In this document: positions 51,676-60,900 of the stretch, piece by piece
How positions within the stretch are numbered: position 1 is the first letter of the stretch
How the letters are laid out: each line of letters opens with the position of its first letter
Source of the DNA: UBA4479 sp963974935
Lineage (GTDB): Bacteria; Pseudomonadota; Alphaproteobacteria; Rhodospirillales; Casp-alpha2
NCBI GenBank assembly: GCA_963974935.1
Contig: CAXBEV010000003.1
Coordinates: 124,001-188,000 of the forward strand
DNA length: 64,000 bases
Direction of reading: 5' to 3'
The notes under the pieces: generated by a model
What the model was told of the DNA's origin: nothing
Seen by the model: only the letters and a program-made list of their open reading frames with translations
Database searches by the model: none
Translations under genes and position numbers: made by a program

Positions 51676-52062
51676 TCAAAGCGACAAGGTATTAAGCACT
51701 GGACACTCCGGCACATCATCACCGGAACATTTTGACGCGGTTTCGGCGAGTACGGCCTCAATCCGTTTTAAGTCTGATATTTTCGTGCGCACGTCGGCGA
51801 GATGCCGTTCCGTTCTTTCCTTAACCACAGCACAGGTCAGGCGTTTGTCCGTGCCAAGGCCAAGCAAGCCCCGAATATCCTCTATCGAAAAACCTAACTC
51901 TCGTGCTCGGATGACGAACCTTAGTTGGGTCGCATGGACCTCATCATAGACCCGATGACCAGCTCCAGTACGCGGTGGCTCCGGTAAAATGCCGACATTT
52001 TCATAGTAGCGGATTGTCTCAATATTGCAGCCTGTCCGCTTGGCGAGTTCGCCTCGTTTCAT
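51676..52062 (-). CDS. merR: Mercury-responsive transcriptional regulator MerR
   Basis: This regulator of about 128 residues represses, and with Hg(II) activates, the divergent mer operon by untwisting its promoter. It has the MerR-family helix-turn-helix ELAKRTGCNIETIRYYE, and the three mercury-ligand cysteines are at the expected places: one in LTCAVV before the dimer helix and two in the C-terminal loop CSGDDVPEC. The ATG at 52062 (or 52065) follows GGAG; the frame is open to 52077. The 165-bp gap between hisI and merR holds no recognisable gene. Confidence 0.94.
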   Translation of the reverse strand: MKRGELAKRTGCNIETIRYYENVGILPEPPRTGAGHRVYDEVHATQLRFVIRARELGFSIEDIRGLLGLGTDKRLTCAVVKERTERHLADVRTKISDLKRIEAVLAETASKCSGDDVPECPVLNTLSL

Positions 52063-52102
52063 CATTGATCTCCGCATTCACAGAGTTGTGACAAAAAATA
52101 CC

Positions 52103-52133
52103 TTGAACCTGTAGTTGGTACAGAGTGTAGCAT
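52103..52133 (+). promoter_or_regulatory. mer operator-promoter (MerR-type, 19-bp spacer)
   Basis: A -35 TTGAAC (52103-52108) and -10 TAGCAT (52128-52133) are separated by exactly 19 bp, the overlong spacing typical of MerR-activated promoters. Inside the spacer is the perfect dyad CTGTA-GTTGG-TACAG (52109-52123) where MerR would bind. Transcription would run into merT. Confidence 0.9.
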
Positions 52134-52163
52134 TTTCTGATTGAATTATCGAGGACGACATAC

Positions 52164-52565
52164 ATGAGTGAGACTACATCAGAATTGGATGGCGCCGGCA
52201 TAGCTGCCAATAAGATACGTAACGATAAACAAGGATGGTTGGCAGCGGGCGGGTTGATAGGCGCTGTTTTGGCATCGTCGTGCTGCATTGTGCCACTAAT
52301 GCTCGTTATCGTTGGCGTCTCTGGCGCCTGGATCGGCAACCTGACGGCTTTACTGCCTTACAAGCCGATCTTTACGGCGATCTCGTTGGGCTTTATCGGA
52401 CTAGGCTTTTGGTATGTTTATTTTCGGCAAAAGCCTGTGTGCGAAGAAGACTCATTTTGTGCACGCCCACAATCGTCCCTCTTAACGAAAACTGTCCTTT
52501 GGGCGGCGACGCTTCTTGTAACGCTCTCGGCCACCATCACTTGGTGGGCGCCTTTCTTTTACTAA
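52164..52565 (+). CDS. merT: Mercuric ion transporter MerT
   Basis: This 133-residue inner-membrane protein with three helices moves Hg(II) into the cytoplasm for reduction. The helix-1 cysteine pair C40-C41 (ASSCCIVPL) and the loop cysteines C93 and C99 are the known mercury-handling sites. It is the first gene of merTPFA, 31 bp after the -10 element, with merP 24 bp downstream. Confidence 0.95.
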   Translation: MSETTSELDGAGIAANKIRNDKQGWLAAGGLIGAVLASSCCIVPLMLVIVGVSGAWIGNLTALLPYKPIFTAISLGFIGLGFWYVYFRQKPVCEEDSFCARPQSSLLTKTVLWAATLLVTLSATITWWAPFFY

Positions 52566-52589
52566 GCCAATGACCTTAGGAGCAAAAAA

Positions 52590-52916
52590 ATGAAACACTT
52601 CATTGCGACAATGATGCTCGCCATAAGTCTGATTGTCGGTGCCGTCAGCGTCACGCCGATATTCGCACACGCGCAATCCGCTTCAACGCAAGCCGTCACT
52701 GAGAAAACCACGACATTCATGGTCGATAAAATGTTCTGTGCGGCATGCCCGATCACGGTCAAAACGGCGATGGCTGGAGTCGAGGGCGTAAAAACCGTCG
52801 AGATCGATTTTGATGCCAAAACGGCGACCGTCACGTTTGATCCTTCTATCGCTTCCGAAGCGGCGATTGCAGCGGCATCGACCAATGCCGGGTATCCGGC
52901 GCAACCAGCGTTATGA
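52590..52916 (+). CDS. merP: Periplasmic mercury-binding protein MerP
   Basis: This 108-residue protein has a signal peptide (to about AHA at 26-28) and a heavy-metal-associated domain with the pair C50-AA-C53 in MFCAACPITVKTAM. It binds Hg(II) in the periplasm and passes it to MerT. The start follows AGGAGC. The gene is close to the next, merF (9 bp). Confidence 0.95.
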   Translation: MKHFIATMMLAISLIVGAVSVTPIFAHAQSASTQAVTEKTTTFMVDKMFCAACPITVKTAMAGVEGVKTVEIDFDAKTATVTFDPSIASEAAIAAASTNAGYPAQPAL

Positions 52917-52925
52917 GATCAACGC

Positions 52926-53132
52926 ATGAAAGATACAACACTGCTTAAGACCGGGATCATCGGCACGGTGATTACGGCGATTTGTTGTTTCACGCCAATT
53001 TTGGTTGTGCTCTTCGGGGTGGTGGGGCTCAGCGCGTGGCTTGGTTGGCTGGATTATGTTTTGTTTCCAGCGCTTGCCATTTTTATCGCGATGGCGGCTT
53101 ACGCTGTTTGGCGTCGTCGCGCCGCCGCTTAA
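52926..53132 (+). CDS. merF: Mercury transporter MerF
   Basis: This 68-residue membrane protein has two helices. The helix-1 pair C20-C21 in TAICCFTPILVVLF is typical of MerF, although a second, loop cysteine pair found in classic MerF is absent. It offers a second uptake route for Hg(II). It lies between merP and merA; merB, merC, merD and merE are not present. Confidence 0.9.
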   Translation: MKDTTLLKTGIIGTVITAICCFTPILVVLFGVVGLSAWLGWLDYVLFPALAIFIAMAAYAVWRRRAAA

Positions 53133-53157
53133 TCTTTTTATTTGAGAAAGAGAAGAT

Positions 53158-54588
53158 ATGTCTGACTGTTGTGCGTCTTCAGAAGCGAAACCCAATCATT
53201 ACGACGTGGCTGTTATCGGTGCCGGATCGGCCGGGTTCTCCGCCGCGATTACGGCGGCTGAACAAGGCGCACAGGTCGCCTTAATCGGTCGTGGCACTAT
53301 TGGCGGTACCTGCGTCAACGTCGGCTGTGTGCCGTCCAAAGCAATGATCCGTGCAGTCGAAACACTGCATCAGGCCAAGGCGGCATCGCGTTTCGCCGGC
53401 ATTGAGGCCAACGCACGAATTGACAATTGGCAGGCGCTTATGGCGCAGAAGGACGATCTTATATCGTCCCTTCGGCAGGCCAAATACATGGATATTCTGC
53501 CTTCCTACAATAATGTCGCCTACATTGAGGGCGCCGCCGAACTTACCGAAGGAGGTGTCCGGGTCGATGGCGATCTGATCCGTGCAGACAAGGTAATTAT
53601 CGCCACGGGCTCAACCGCCGTGGCCCCCGATATCGCGGGCATCGAAACCGTTTCCTATCTCACGAGCACCGAGGCTTTGGATATTGAAGCCTTGCCGTCA
53701 TCTATGCTTGTCATTGGTGGCGGCTATATAGGTTGCGAACTGGCACAGATGTTCGCGCGTGCGGGTGTTGCCGTTACCATCGCCTGTCGGACGCGGCTCC
53801 TTCCGGAAGCAGAGCCGGAAATCAGTGAAGCGCTGACAACCTATCTTCGAAACGAGGGGATCACGGTCAGAGACGGCCTGACCTATAAAGGGATCAAAGA
53901 AGCCGACAATGGCGTCGCACTCGATGTCTTGGAGGCAGGCCAAGCGGCATCAATTTTTGCCGAACAAGTGCTTGTTACCACAGGGCGTGCGGCGAATGTT
54001 TCCGGTCTTGGCTTGGACGATGCCGGTGTGGCACAGACCGCCAACGGCGGCATCAAAGTGGACGAGCGGATGCGAACATCGAAACCGGGCATCTATGCAG
54101 CCGGTGACGTTACGGGCACCGACCAGTTTGTTTACATGGCCGCATACGGTGCAAAATTGGCGGCGAAGAATGCCCTCAACAGCGACAGTTTGATCTACGA
54201 TAATTCGGCCATGCCGTGGGTCGTGTTCACCGACCCACAGGTGGCCGGTGTCGGGTTATCAGAAGCGTCAGCCAAGGACCAAGGCTTTGAGGTAAAAACA
54301 TCAACGATTACCCTCGATCATGTGCCGCGTGCGCTGGCGGCACAGGATACGCGAGGTCTTATCAAGTTGGTTGCAGATGCCCAAACCAACAAACTACTTG
54401 GCGCGCAAATACTCTCCCCCGAAGGCGCGGACAGCATCCAAACGGCCGTTCTTGCGATCAAACACGGACTGACCGTCACCGATCTTGCCGAGACTATATT
54501 TCCGTATCTGACGACGGTTGAAGGCCTAAAACTCGCCGCTCAAACCTTCGACAAAGATGTTTCCAAGCTCTCGTGTTGTGCGGGGTAA
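53158..54588 (+). CDS. merA: Mercuric reductase MerA
   Basis: This 476-residue FAD disulfide oxidoreductase reduces Hg(II) to volatile Hg(0) with NADPH. The FAD motif GAGSAGFSAA (21-30), redox pair C52/C57 in GGTCVNVGCVPSK, second nucleotide motif VIGGGYIGCELA, and the C-terminal vicinal C473-C474 that accepts mercury from the partner subunit are present. The N-terminal NmerA metal-binding domain is missing; only a short CC pair at 4-5 remains. It ends the operon, 49 bp before the stranded hisI fragment. Confidence 0.96.
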   Translation: MSDCCASSEAKPNHYDVAVIGAGSAGFSAAITAAEQGAQVALIGRGTIGGTCVNVGCVPSKAMIRAVETLHQAKAASRFAGIEANARIDNWQALMAQKDDLISSLRQAKYMDILPSYNNVAYIEGAAELTEGGVRVDGDLIRADKVIIATGSTAVAPDIAGIETVSYLTSTEALDIEALPSSMLVIGGGYIGCELAQMFARAGVAVTIACRTRLLPEAEPEISEALTTYLRNEGITVRDGLTYKGIKEADNGVALDVLEAGQAASIFAEQVLVTTGRAANVSGLGLDDAGVAQTANGGIKVDERMRTSKPGIYAAGDVTGTDQFVYMAAYGAKLAAKNALNSDSLIYDNSAMPWVVFTDPQVAGVGLSEASAKDQGFEVKTSTITLDHVPRALAAQDTRGLIKLVADAQTNKLLGAQILSPEGADSIQTAVLAIKHGLTVTDLAETIFPYLTTVEGLKLAAQTFDKDVSKLSCCAG

Positions 54589-54636
54589 GATATGGAGAAA
54601 CAAGACGCCTGAAGTAAAAGTGATCGCGCCCTAATA

Positions 54637-54862
54637 ACGCAAATCGCTGTGGCGCAAAGGCGAACAGTCCGGCCAAGTGCAGATGTTGAAAGAATTCCGT
54701 TGGGACTGCGATGCGGACACGATCTTGGTGCAGGTCGACCAAACCGGCGTCGCGTGTCATACCGGGCGCCATAATTGCTTTTTTAATGCGGTACGCGACG
54801 GCGCAATCCACGTCATTGCCGACGTAGAAATGGACCCAGCAACGCTGTATCAAAAATAAACG
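54637..54862 (+). repeat. Direct repeat, right copy (hisI 3' fragment)
   Basis: This is the partner of 51288-51513. Changes relative to the left copy are mostly silent or conservative (for example IEIDPAK to VEMDPAT) and lie in the last 102 bp, while the first 124 bp are identical. Confidence 0.95.
54638..54859 (+). pseudogene. Truncated hisI duplicate
   Basis: These are 73 codons equivalent to residues 63-135 of HisI, ending in its own TAA. An in-frame TAA (54635-54637) directly precedes the homology, so nothing upstream is joined to it. The metal site WDCDADT and both zinc cysteines are kept but the N-terminal half is lost, so it cannot be a full enzyme. An internal ATG (54680) could start a 60-residue peptide, probably not functional. 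It converges on the PilZ gene with a 3-bp gap. Confidence 0.9.
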
Positions 54863-55252
54863 TTAGGCCGCACCGCGGAAACCAGGACGACGCATCGCGA
54901 TGCCTTCTAAGATGTCATAGGCCGGCGCGTTGAGGGTTACGAACTGTGCTGCCATTTCCATACCGTCAATGCCGCCGACGCGGATAACGCGGGCGTGAAT
55001 CAACACCGGCCAGGCTGTTCGTCCGGGCATGCCTATCATGTCGATTTCGAATACGTCACCCGGGGCAAGAACCCCGCCATAGCCGCAGATCAGCATTCCG
55101 CTCAGACTCCAATTGAGGGTCTGGTATGACTTGCCGCGAAACGTCACGGCGAGGTTTGGGGTGTTGATGCGTGAGGGGCTGCGCGGACGGTAGCCGAGCT
55201 TTAGGCCGATCTCGGCGCTGTCGTCATCGGGCCATGCGTGCAATGCGGACAT
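54863..55252 (-). CDS. PilZ-domain-like protein
   Basis: This 129-residue protein fits a single PilZ domain: SRINTPNLAVTFRGKSY, then NWSLSGMLICGYGGVLAPGD (the place of the usual D/N-x-S-x-x-G motif), then a beta-strand run ending in IRVGGIDGMEMAAQFV. The arginines expected before the first strand (RxxxR) are only loosely matched (YRPRSPSR), so binding of cyclic di-GMP is uncertain. It marks the resumption of the core chromosome after the mer segment. Confidence 0.72.
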   Translation of the reverse strand: MSALHAWPDDDSAEIGLKLGYRPRSPSRINTPNLAVTFRGKSYQTLNWSLSGMLICGYGGVLAPGDVFEIDMIGMPGRTAWPVLIHARVIRVGGIDGMEMAAQFVTLNAPAYDILEGIAMRRPGFRGAA

Positions 55253-55401
55253 GTGATCGAAGGCTCCTTGTTTGGCTTTCTGCCATGATGAATCCTAGGG
55301 TGTGCAGATTAATAAGGCCTTAATGATTGCGAGAGGTTGCATTGTTTGCAGGCCTCCACAGAGGGGATGCGCAAACATCTGGTGCGGTTTATAGTCCGCT
55401 C

Positions 55402-56160
55402 ATGTTGCGCTTTATTTTCGCCGCTTTTTGCTTGTTTGCGATGTTGCCGGGCCGTGCCCTGCATGCGGCTGAGTCGGTGACGATTTTTGCTGCTGCCAGT
55501 ACCCAGCAAGCCGTCGAGGTGGTGATCCGTGCATGTCCTGAACAAGTTGGGGTAACCTGCCGGGGCGTGTATGCCGCAAGCTCGACGTTGGCGCGGCAGA
55601 TCAAGAACGGGGCGCCGGCTGATATTTTTATTTCCGCCAATTTGACTTGGATGGATTATGCCACCGAGAGCGGCGTAATCGTGCCGAACACGCGCCATAT
55701 TATTGCACGCAATCAATTGGTGGCGATTGCGCCCCGCATGCGGGCGCCGAAAATCGACAGCACGGCGATGCTGCTCGACTGGCTGGCTGCGGACCGAGTT
55801 GCCCTTGGCGATCCGGCGCATGTGCCGGCGGGTATCTACGCCGCCGAAGCACTGACATCAATGCAGGCGTGGGACAGGCTGCAAGGGCGTATCTTGGCAT
55901 TACCAAATGTGCGCGCGGCGCTTGCCGTTGTTGCACGCGGCGAAGCATTTGCCGGCATCGTCTATGCAACCGATGCGCGGGTCAGCGATGATGTGGTCGC
56001 GGTTTATACGATTCCGGATTCCCTCCACGCGCCGATTTTATATTCGATGGGCCAAGTCGCCGGGCGCACCACACCGGGCACAGAAGACGTGGCTGCATTG
56101 TTCACGGGCGAGACCGGGCGCAGCGCGTTTCGAGACGCCGGATTTCAGGTGCTGAAATGA
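55402..56160 (+). CDS. modA: Molybdate ABC transporter substrate-binding protein
   Basis: This 252-residue periplasmic protein binds molybdate or tungstate. It has a signal peptide (to about LHA at residue 20), then VTIFAAASTQQAV with the oxyanion-binding serine, YAASSTLARQIKNGAPADIFISAN in the second site region, and VVARGEAFAGIVYATDA. The frame opens at 55327, but the signal peptide sets the ATG at 55402. It overlaps modB by 4 bp. No clear ModE-binding site could be assigned in the 150-bp upstream gap. Confidence 0.94.
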   Translation: MLRFIFAAFCLFAMLPGRALHAAESVTIFAAASTQQAVEVVIRACPEQVGVTCRGVYAASSTLARQIKNGAPADIFISANLTWMDYATESGVIVPNTRHIIARNQLVAIAPRMRAPKIDSTAMLLDWLAADRVALGDPAHVPAGIYAAEALTSMQAWDRLQGRILALPNVRAALAVVARGEAFAGIVYATDARVSDDVVAVYTIPDSLHAPILYSMGQVAGRTTPGTEDVAALFTGETGRSAFRDAGFQVLK

Positions 56161-56840
56161 GCCCGCTTGAAATTGAAGCTCTGTTGTTGAGCCTGCAGGT
56201 CGCCTTGACCGCCATCGGTGTTAGCCTTCCCTTGGCGATTTTTATCGCATGGCTTTTGGCGCGAAAGACGTTTCCGGGTAAATCTGTGCTGGATGGGATT
56301 GTGCATCTGCCGCTGATTTTGCCGCCCGTCGTCGTCGGCTACGTTTTGTTGGTGACCCTCGGTCGGAACGGTACGCTTGGGCGTTGGCTGTTTGAAACCT
56401 TCGACATCACCCTCGCCTTCACCTGGAAAGGCGCAGCGGTGGCGGCTGCGGTGATGGCGTTCCCGTTGATGGTGCGCGCGATCCGTTTGTCCCTCGAAGC
56501 CGTGGATGCTGGGCTCGAAGATGCCGCACGCACGCTCGGCGCATCGCCCGTCCGCGTGTTTGCCACCGTAACCCTGCCGCTGGCGAGTCCGGGTGTGCTC
56601 AGCGGGGCGGTGTTGGGGTTTGCTCGCGCGCTCGGCGAGTTCGGGGCGACCATCACGTTTGTTTCCAACATCCCGGGCGAGACCCGTACTTTGCCGATTG
56701 CATTGTATACGTTGACGCAAATTCCGGGTGGCGAAGACGGCGCGTTTCGACTTGTGCTGATTTCAATCGCTGTCGCGTTCGCAGCCTTGCTGGTCTCGGA
56801 AATCATGGCGCGCCGCCTCAAAGCGAGATTGGGCACATGA
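56157..56840 (+). CDS. modB: Molybdate ABC transporter permease
   Basis: This 227-residue inner-membrane permease has about five helices and the EAA loop DAARTLGASPVRVFATVTLP followed by GFARALGEFGAT, typical of ModB. It overlaps modA and modC by 4 bp each, so the three are translationally coupled. Confidence 0.95.
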   Translation: MSPLEIEALLLSLQVALTAIGVSLPLAIFIAWLLARKTFPGKSVLDGIVHLPLILPPVVVGYVLLVTLGRNGTLGRWLFETFDITLAFTWKGAAVAAAVMAFPLMVRAIRLSLEAVDAGLEDAARTLGASPVRVFATVTLPLASPGVLSGAVLGFARALGEFGATITFVSNIPGETRTLPIALYTLTQIPGGEDGAFRLVLISIAVAFAALLVSEIMARRLKARLGT

Positions 56841-57991
56841 GCGACGTTCAGCCCCCTGCCCTTGCAGATGCGCCGCCGGTGCTCGATGTCGATATCCGTG
56901 TGCGACGTGGGGATGCGTTTACATTGCATGCGAAATTCACGACGGACGGCGGCTTGACCGCGTTGTTCGGGCGTTCGGGCGCCGGCAAGACCAGCATCAT
57001 CGATTGCCTAGCCGGGCTGATCCGACCGGATCAGGGACATATCCGCATCAACGGTGAAGCACTTTTTGACAGCACGCGGGGTATCCATAAAGCACCCGAG
57101 AAGCGCCGCGTCGGCTATGTGTTCCAAGACGCCCGATTGTTCCCGCACCTGCGTGTGCGTGCGAACCTCACCTACGGCATGCGGCTTTTACCGGAGTCGC
57201 AGCGCAGGCACACGCTGGATGAAGTCACCGATATGCTCGGCATTGAGCAACTGTTGGACCGCCATACGGCTGCTTTGTCCGGTGGTGAGACACAGCGTGT
57301 TGCGATCGGGCGTGCGTTGTTGGCGAGCCCGAACCTGTTGCTGATGGACGAGCCGTTGGCGTCATTGGACAATGATCGCAAAGCCGAGATTATGCCGTTT
57401 ATCGAACGCCTGCGCGACCAGGCGGGTGTGCCGATTGTGTTCGTTAGTCACGCCGTCGAAGAGGTCGTCCGGCTTGCCGACGATATGGTGGTGTTGGCCG
57501 ACGGTCAGACAATCGCCGTCGGCGACGTCGAAGACATCATGAGCCGTCTTGATTTGCGCCCCCATACCGGCAGGTTTGAAGCGGGTGCGGTGATCCATGT
57601 CTGGGTTGTTGGTCATGATCCTGCGCACATGCTGACCGAGCTTGGGTTTGGTGCTGGGTCCATCTGGGTGCCGAAGTTGGAGTTTGATCGCGGCACGCCC
57701 TTGCGGCTGCGGCTGCGGGCGCGTGACGTGTCCTTAGCCCTACAACGCCCAGCGCAAAGTGCCACGCTAAATACCTTCGAAGGCAATATCGTCGACATCG
57801 AACATGTGGCCCCCGATGTTAGCCCGCACGTTGATGTGTTGGTCAACATCGGGGCGCCCGTAATTGCGCGGATCACGCGCCGAGCGCTCGAATACCTCGG
57901 ACTGAAAAACGGGATGAAAGTTTTCGTGTCGATCAAAACGTCGGCGATTGATCGTCAAAGCCTGGGCCTTGGGCGCCGCCGGGGAGGTTAG
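56837..57991 (+). CDS. modC: Molybdate ABC transporter ATP-binding protein
   Basis: This 384-residue ABC ATPase has Walker A GRSGAGKT, signature LSGGETQRVAIGRAL, Walker B LLLMDEPLASLD and a C-terminal molybdate-binding (Mop/TOBE) domain from about residue 310. The N-terminus has about 15 extra proline-rich residues. Its stop overlaps the stop region of the convergent histidine kinase gene by 4 bp. Confidence 0.94.
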   Translation: MSDVQPPALADAPPVLDVDIRVRRGDAFTLHAKFTTDGGLTALFGRSGAGKTSIIDCLAGLIRPDQGHIRINGEALFDSTRGIHKAPEKRRVGYVFQDARLFPHLRVRANLTYGMRLLPESQRRHTLDEVTDMLGIEQLLDRHTAALSGGETQRVAIGRALLASPNLLLMDEPLASLDNDRKAEIMPFIERLRDQAGVPIVFVSHAVEEVVRLADDMVVLADGQTIAVGDVEDIMSRLDLRPHTGRFEAGAVIHVWVVGHDPAHMLTELGFGAGSIWVPKLEFDRGTPLRLRLRARDVSLALQRPAQSATLNTFEGNIVDIEHVAPDVSPHVDVLVNIGAPVIARITRRALEYLGLKNGMKVFVSIKTSAIDRQSLGLGRRRGG

Positions 57992-60900
57992 GTGCTTGAG
58001 ACGTTCCGCATATGCGGGATGGTGCTTTTAAGGGCTGCTGAAAACGCCATTTGCAAGGTATCCAGATCGTCGTTGGTTCCTTGCTTTAAGGCGACTTCAA
58101 GCGCGCCGGCTTTGGCGCTGATGCGCGCGGCGCCGAACGTTGCCGACACGCCTTTGACCGAATGCGCATAGTCTGCCGCTTCCTTTAAATTCCCAGCCGC
58201 GATCAGTTCGGCTAGTTTTTCATCGGCGGCCTCGTAGGAGGCGATGAACTTGGTAATCATCGGTTTGATTTTTTCGGGCGGCATCATCAGACGCTGACAA
58301 AGGGCATCAAAGTCGAACGGTGCCGGGCCCTTTGTATTGTCTTGGGTGTTATCTTGGGTATCGTCTTGAGCATTATCTGATGGTGCTGTCGTCTCGGCCG
58401 GTGGCATGGTGTCGTCATGCTGTACGATCCAACTGTTTAGTTTCGAGATAAGTTCTCGCGGATCAACCGGCTTGGAGATGTGGTCATCCATGCCGGCGGC
58501 TCGACAGCGATCTCGTTCTTCGGCCAGTGCGTGCGCGGTCATGGCGAGGATCGGCAAATTTTTGAACTGGTCCTTGGCGCGAAGAATCTTGGTTGCATTC
58601 AAGCCGTCTAGTTCAGGCATTTGGATATCCATCAACACCGCTCCGTAATAGCTTGGGTCTTTGGATTGCAGGGCTTGGATGGCCTGCTTGCCGTCGCCGA
58701 CGATATCCAATTCAAAGCCGGCGTCTTCGAGAATGCCCTGTGCGACCATCTGGTTGATTTCATTATCTTCGGCGAGCAACAGGCGGATGCCGCGTCGCAC
58801 CGCTTTGATACTTTCACCCGTTATCGCAGCGCCGGACGCGTTGATGCTGATCAAATCAACAGGCAGGTCATCTTGCATCGCGGTCATTATTCGGTCGAAA
58901 AGTAATGACGTATTGATTGGTTTGCTGACAAAGTCCGTGACGTTTAAGCGTTCCATATCGTCTCGGACATCATCCAATTTGTGCGCCGAGATCATGAATA
59001 TTTTTGGTATTTTGCTGCCACCCTTTTCTTGCATCAGTTTTTCCGCGGTCTCAATGCCGTTTAGTCCTGGCATTTGCCAGTCCAACAACACAAGATTGAA
59101 CGGCATCGCAACCGCTGCAGCATTGCGAAACGCCTTAATCGCAGCCTCGCCGCTGTCGGCTTCGGTGACCGGGAAGCCCATACTTTCAAGCGCATCGCGA
59201 AGAATGTCGCGGGCATCCTCGTTATCGTCGACGACAAGCACACGTGTTGCATTGGGATCAATGTTATGGGGGCGACCTGGCTGCGATTGATCTTCGGGGA
59301 TCAGTAACGGCAGCGTAAAGCTGAAAGTAGAGCCTTTGCCTACTTTACTGTCCAGCCAGATTTCGCCACCCATGGCTTCGACCAACTGCTTGGAGATACT
59401 GAGTCCAAGCCCTGTGCCGCCGTGTGTGCGTGTCGTCGACACATCGGCCTGTACGAACGGTGAAAACAACTTTTCGCATTGCGTCTGGGTCATGCCGATT
59501 CCGGTGTCGGTAACGCGCACCAAAAGCGTCGCTTGGTTGCCGTCGAAATCCTGCTGGGTGACGCGGATAATCACGCTGCCGTGTTCTGTGAATTTGATGG
59601 CATTGCCAGCCAGATTAATCAGAACTTGCCCAATCCGGAGCGGATCGCCACGAAAGGACGTAGGCAATGTCGGGTCGACCTGAATCAAAACTTCAAGGTC
59701 GCGTTCGTCAGCCCGTTTGGAAATTACCGAGGCGAGGTTCTGCAATATATCGCTGAGTTTAAAGTTAACGATTTCGATGTTCATTTTGCCGGCCTCGATC
59801 TTCGAGAAATCGAGAATGTCGTTGATCAGGCCTAACAGGTTTTTGCCGGCCATAGAGACACGATTCAGGTGGCTTTGTTGATGTTCGGTTAATTCTGTTT
59901 TCAAGACTAAGTCGGTGAGGCCGATGATCGCATTGAGCGGTGTTCTGATTTCGTGACTCATGTTAGCCAGGAAGGACGATTTTGTGGCGTTTGCAACCTC
60001 GGCGGCTTCGCGGGCGCGTTGCAGTTCTTGGCTCGCGATATCCTGTTCAATGGTCGTTGAAATCCATTGGCCGAGCATGCGCATAAATGCGATGTCGACG
60101 GTATCGAACGGCTCTGGCCGTGCGTTTGCGGCGGTGAAATTCAGCGTACCATAGGGGGCGCCGTTTACCTTCAGGCGGACGCCGATGTAGGTATTCAACC
60201 CGAACGCTTCATAGCACGGGTGGGTCACCAACTTGTTTTGCCGCATGTCTTCGATGCAGACCGGTTGCTCGCTCTCCAATACATGCACACAGTAGCTGTT
60301 GGAGATATCCAACACGGTGCCTTCGGGGGGCGGCGTATCCGAACCGGCGACGTATTGGATTTCATAGTCGTCGCCGTCGACCCGGCTGACCACGCCGAGC
60401 GAGGTGTCAAAGAACGTGTTGCCGAAGCGCAAGACGTTGCGGATCCGCTCAGCATATGATTGCCCAGGTTTCGAAGCAGCGCGATGGAATTGCTCAAGCG
60501 CGGATGAGTTCTTTTCGAGTTCTTCCTGAAGGGCTTTTTGTGCGGTAACGTCGATCAATGCGGCAAACGACTGAACCAGCTTTTTGCCGTCAAACTGCCC
60601 TTCTGAAGCCAGCAAGACATCAATAATCGTGCCGTCCTTGCAACGCATTTGATAGGGAACGTCGGCGATGCGCCCTTCGGCCAGGAACATGGGTAAATAT
60701 ACCAATTTGGCCGCTTTCGCTGAGGTCTCGGTTAAAAAGTCGAGGATCGATTTGCCGATGACTTCGTCGCGTGTGTAACCCAAGTGATTGAGCCAGTATT
60801 GGCTGACTCGTTGAATTTTGGTCTCGCTGTCAATCGAGTGCAGCATGATTGGAGAGGTTTCATAAATCGCGCGAAATAGGCCTTCGTTGGTACGCAGCCT

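Noticed and set aside
54680..54859. 60-residue open frame as a functional small HisI-like protein
   Set aside because: It is the C-terminal half of HisI preceded by a stop codon and lacks the N-terminal half of the fold; a duplicated fragment explains it better.
51288..54862. Integrase attachment sites (attL/attR) of an integrative element
   Set aside because: The repeat is about 226 bp long, diverges at one end, and no integrase or excisionase gene lies between the copies.
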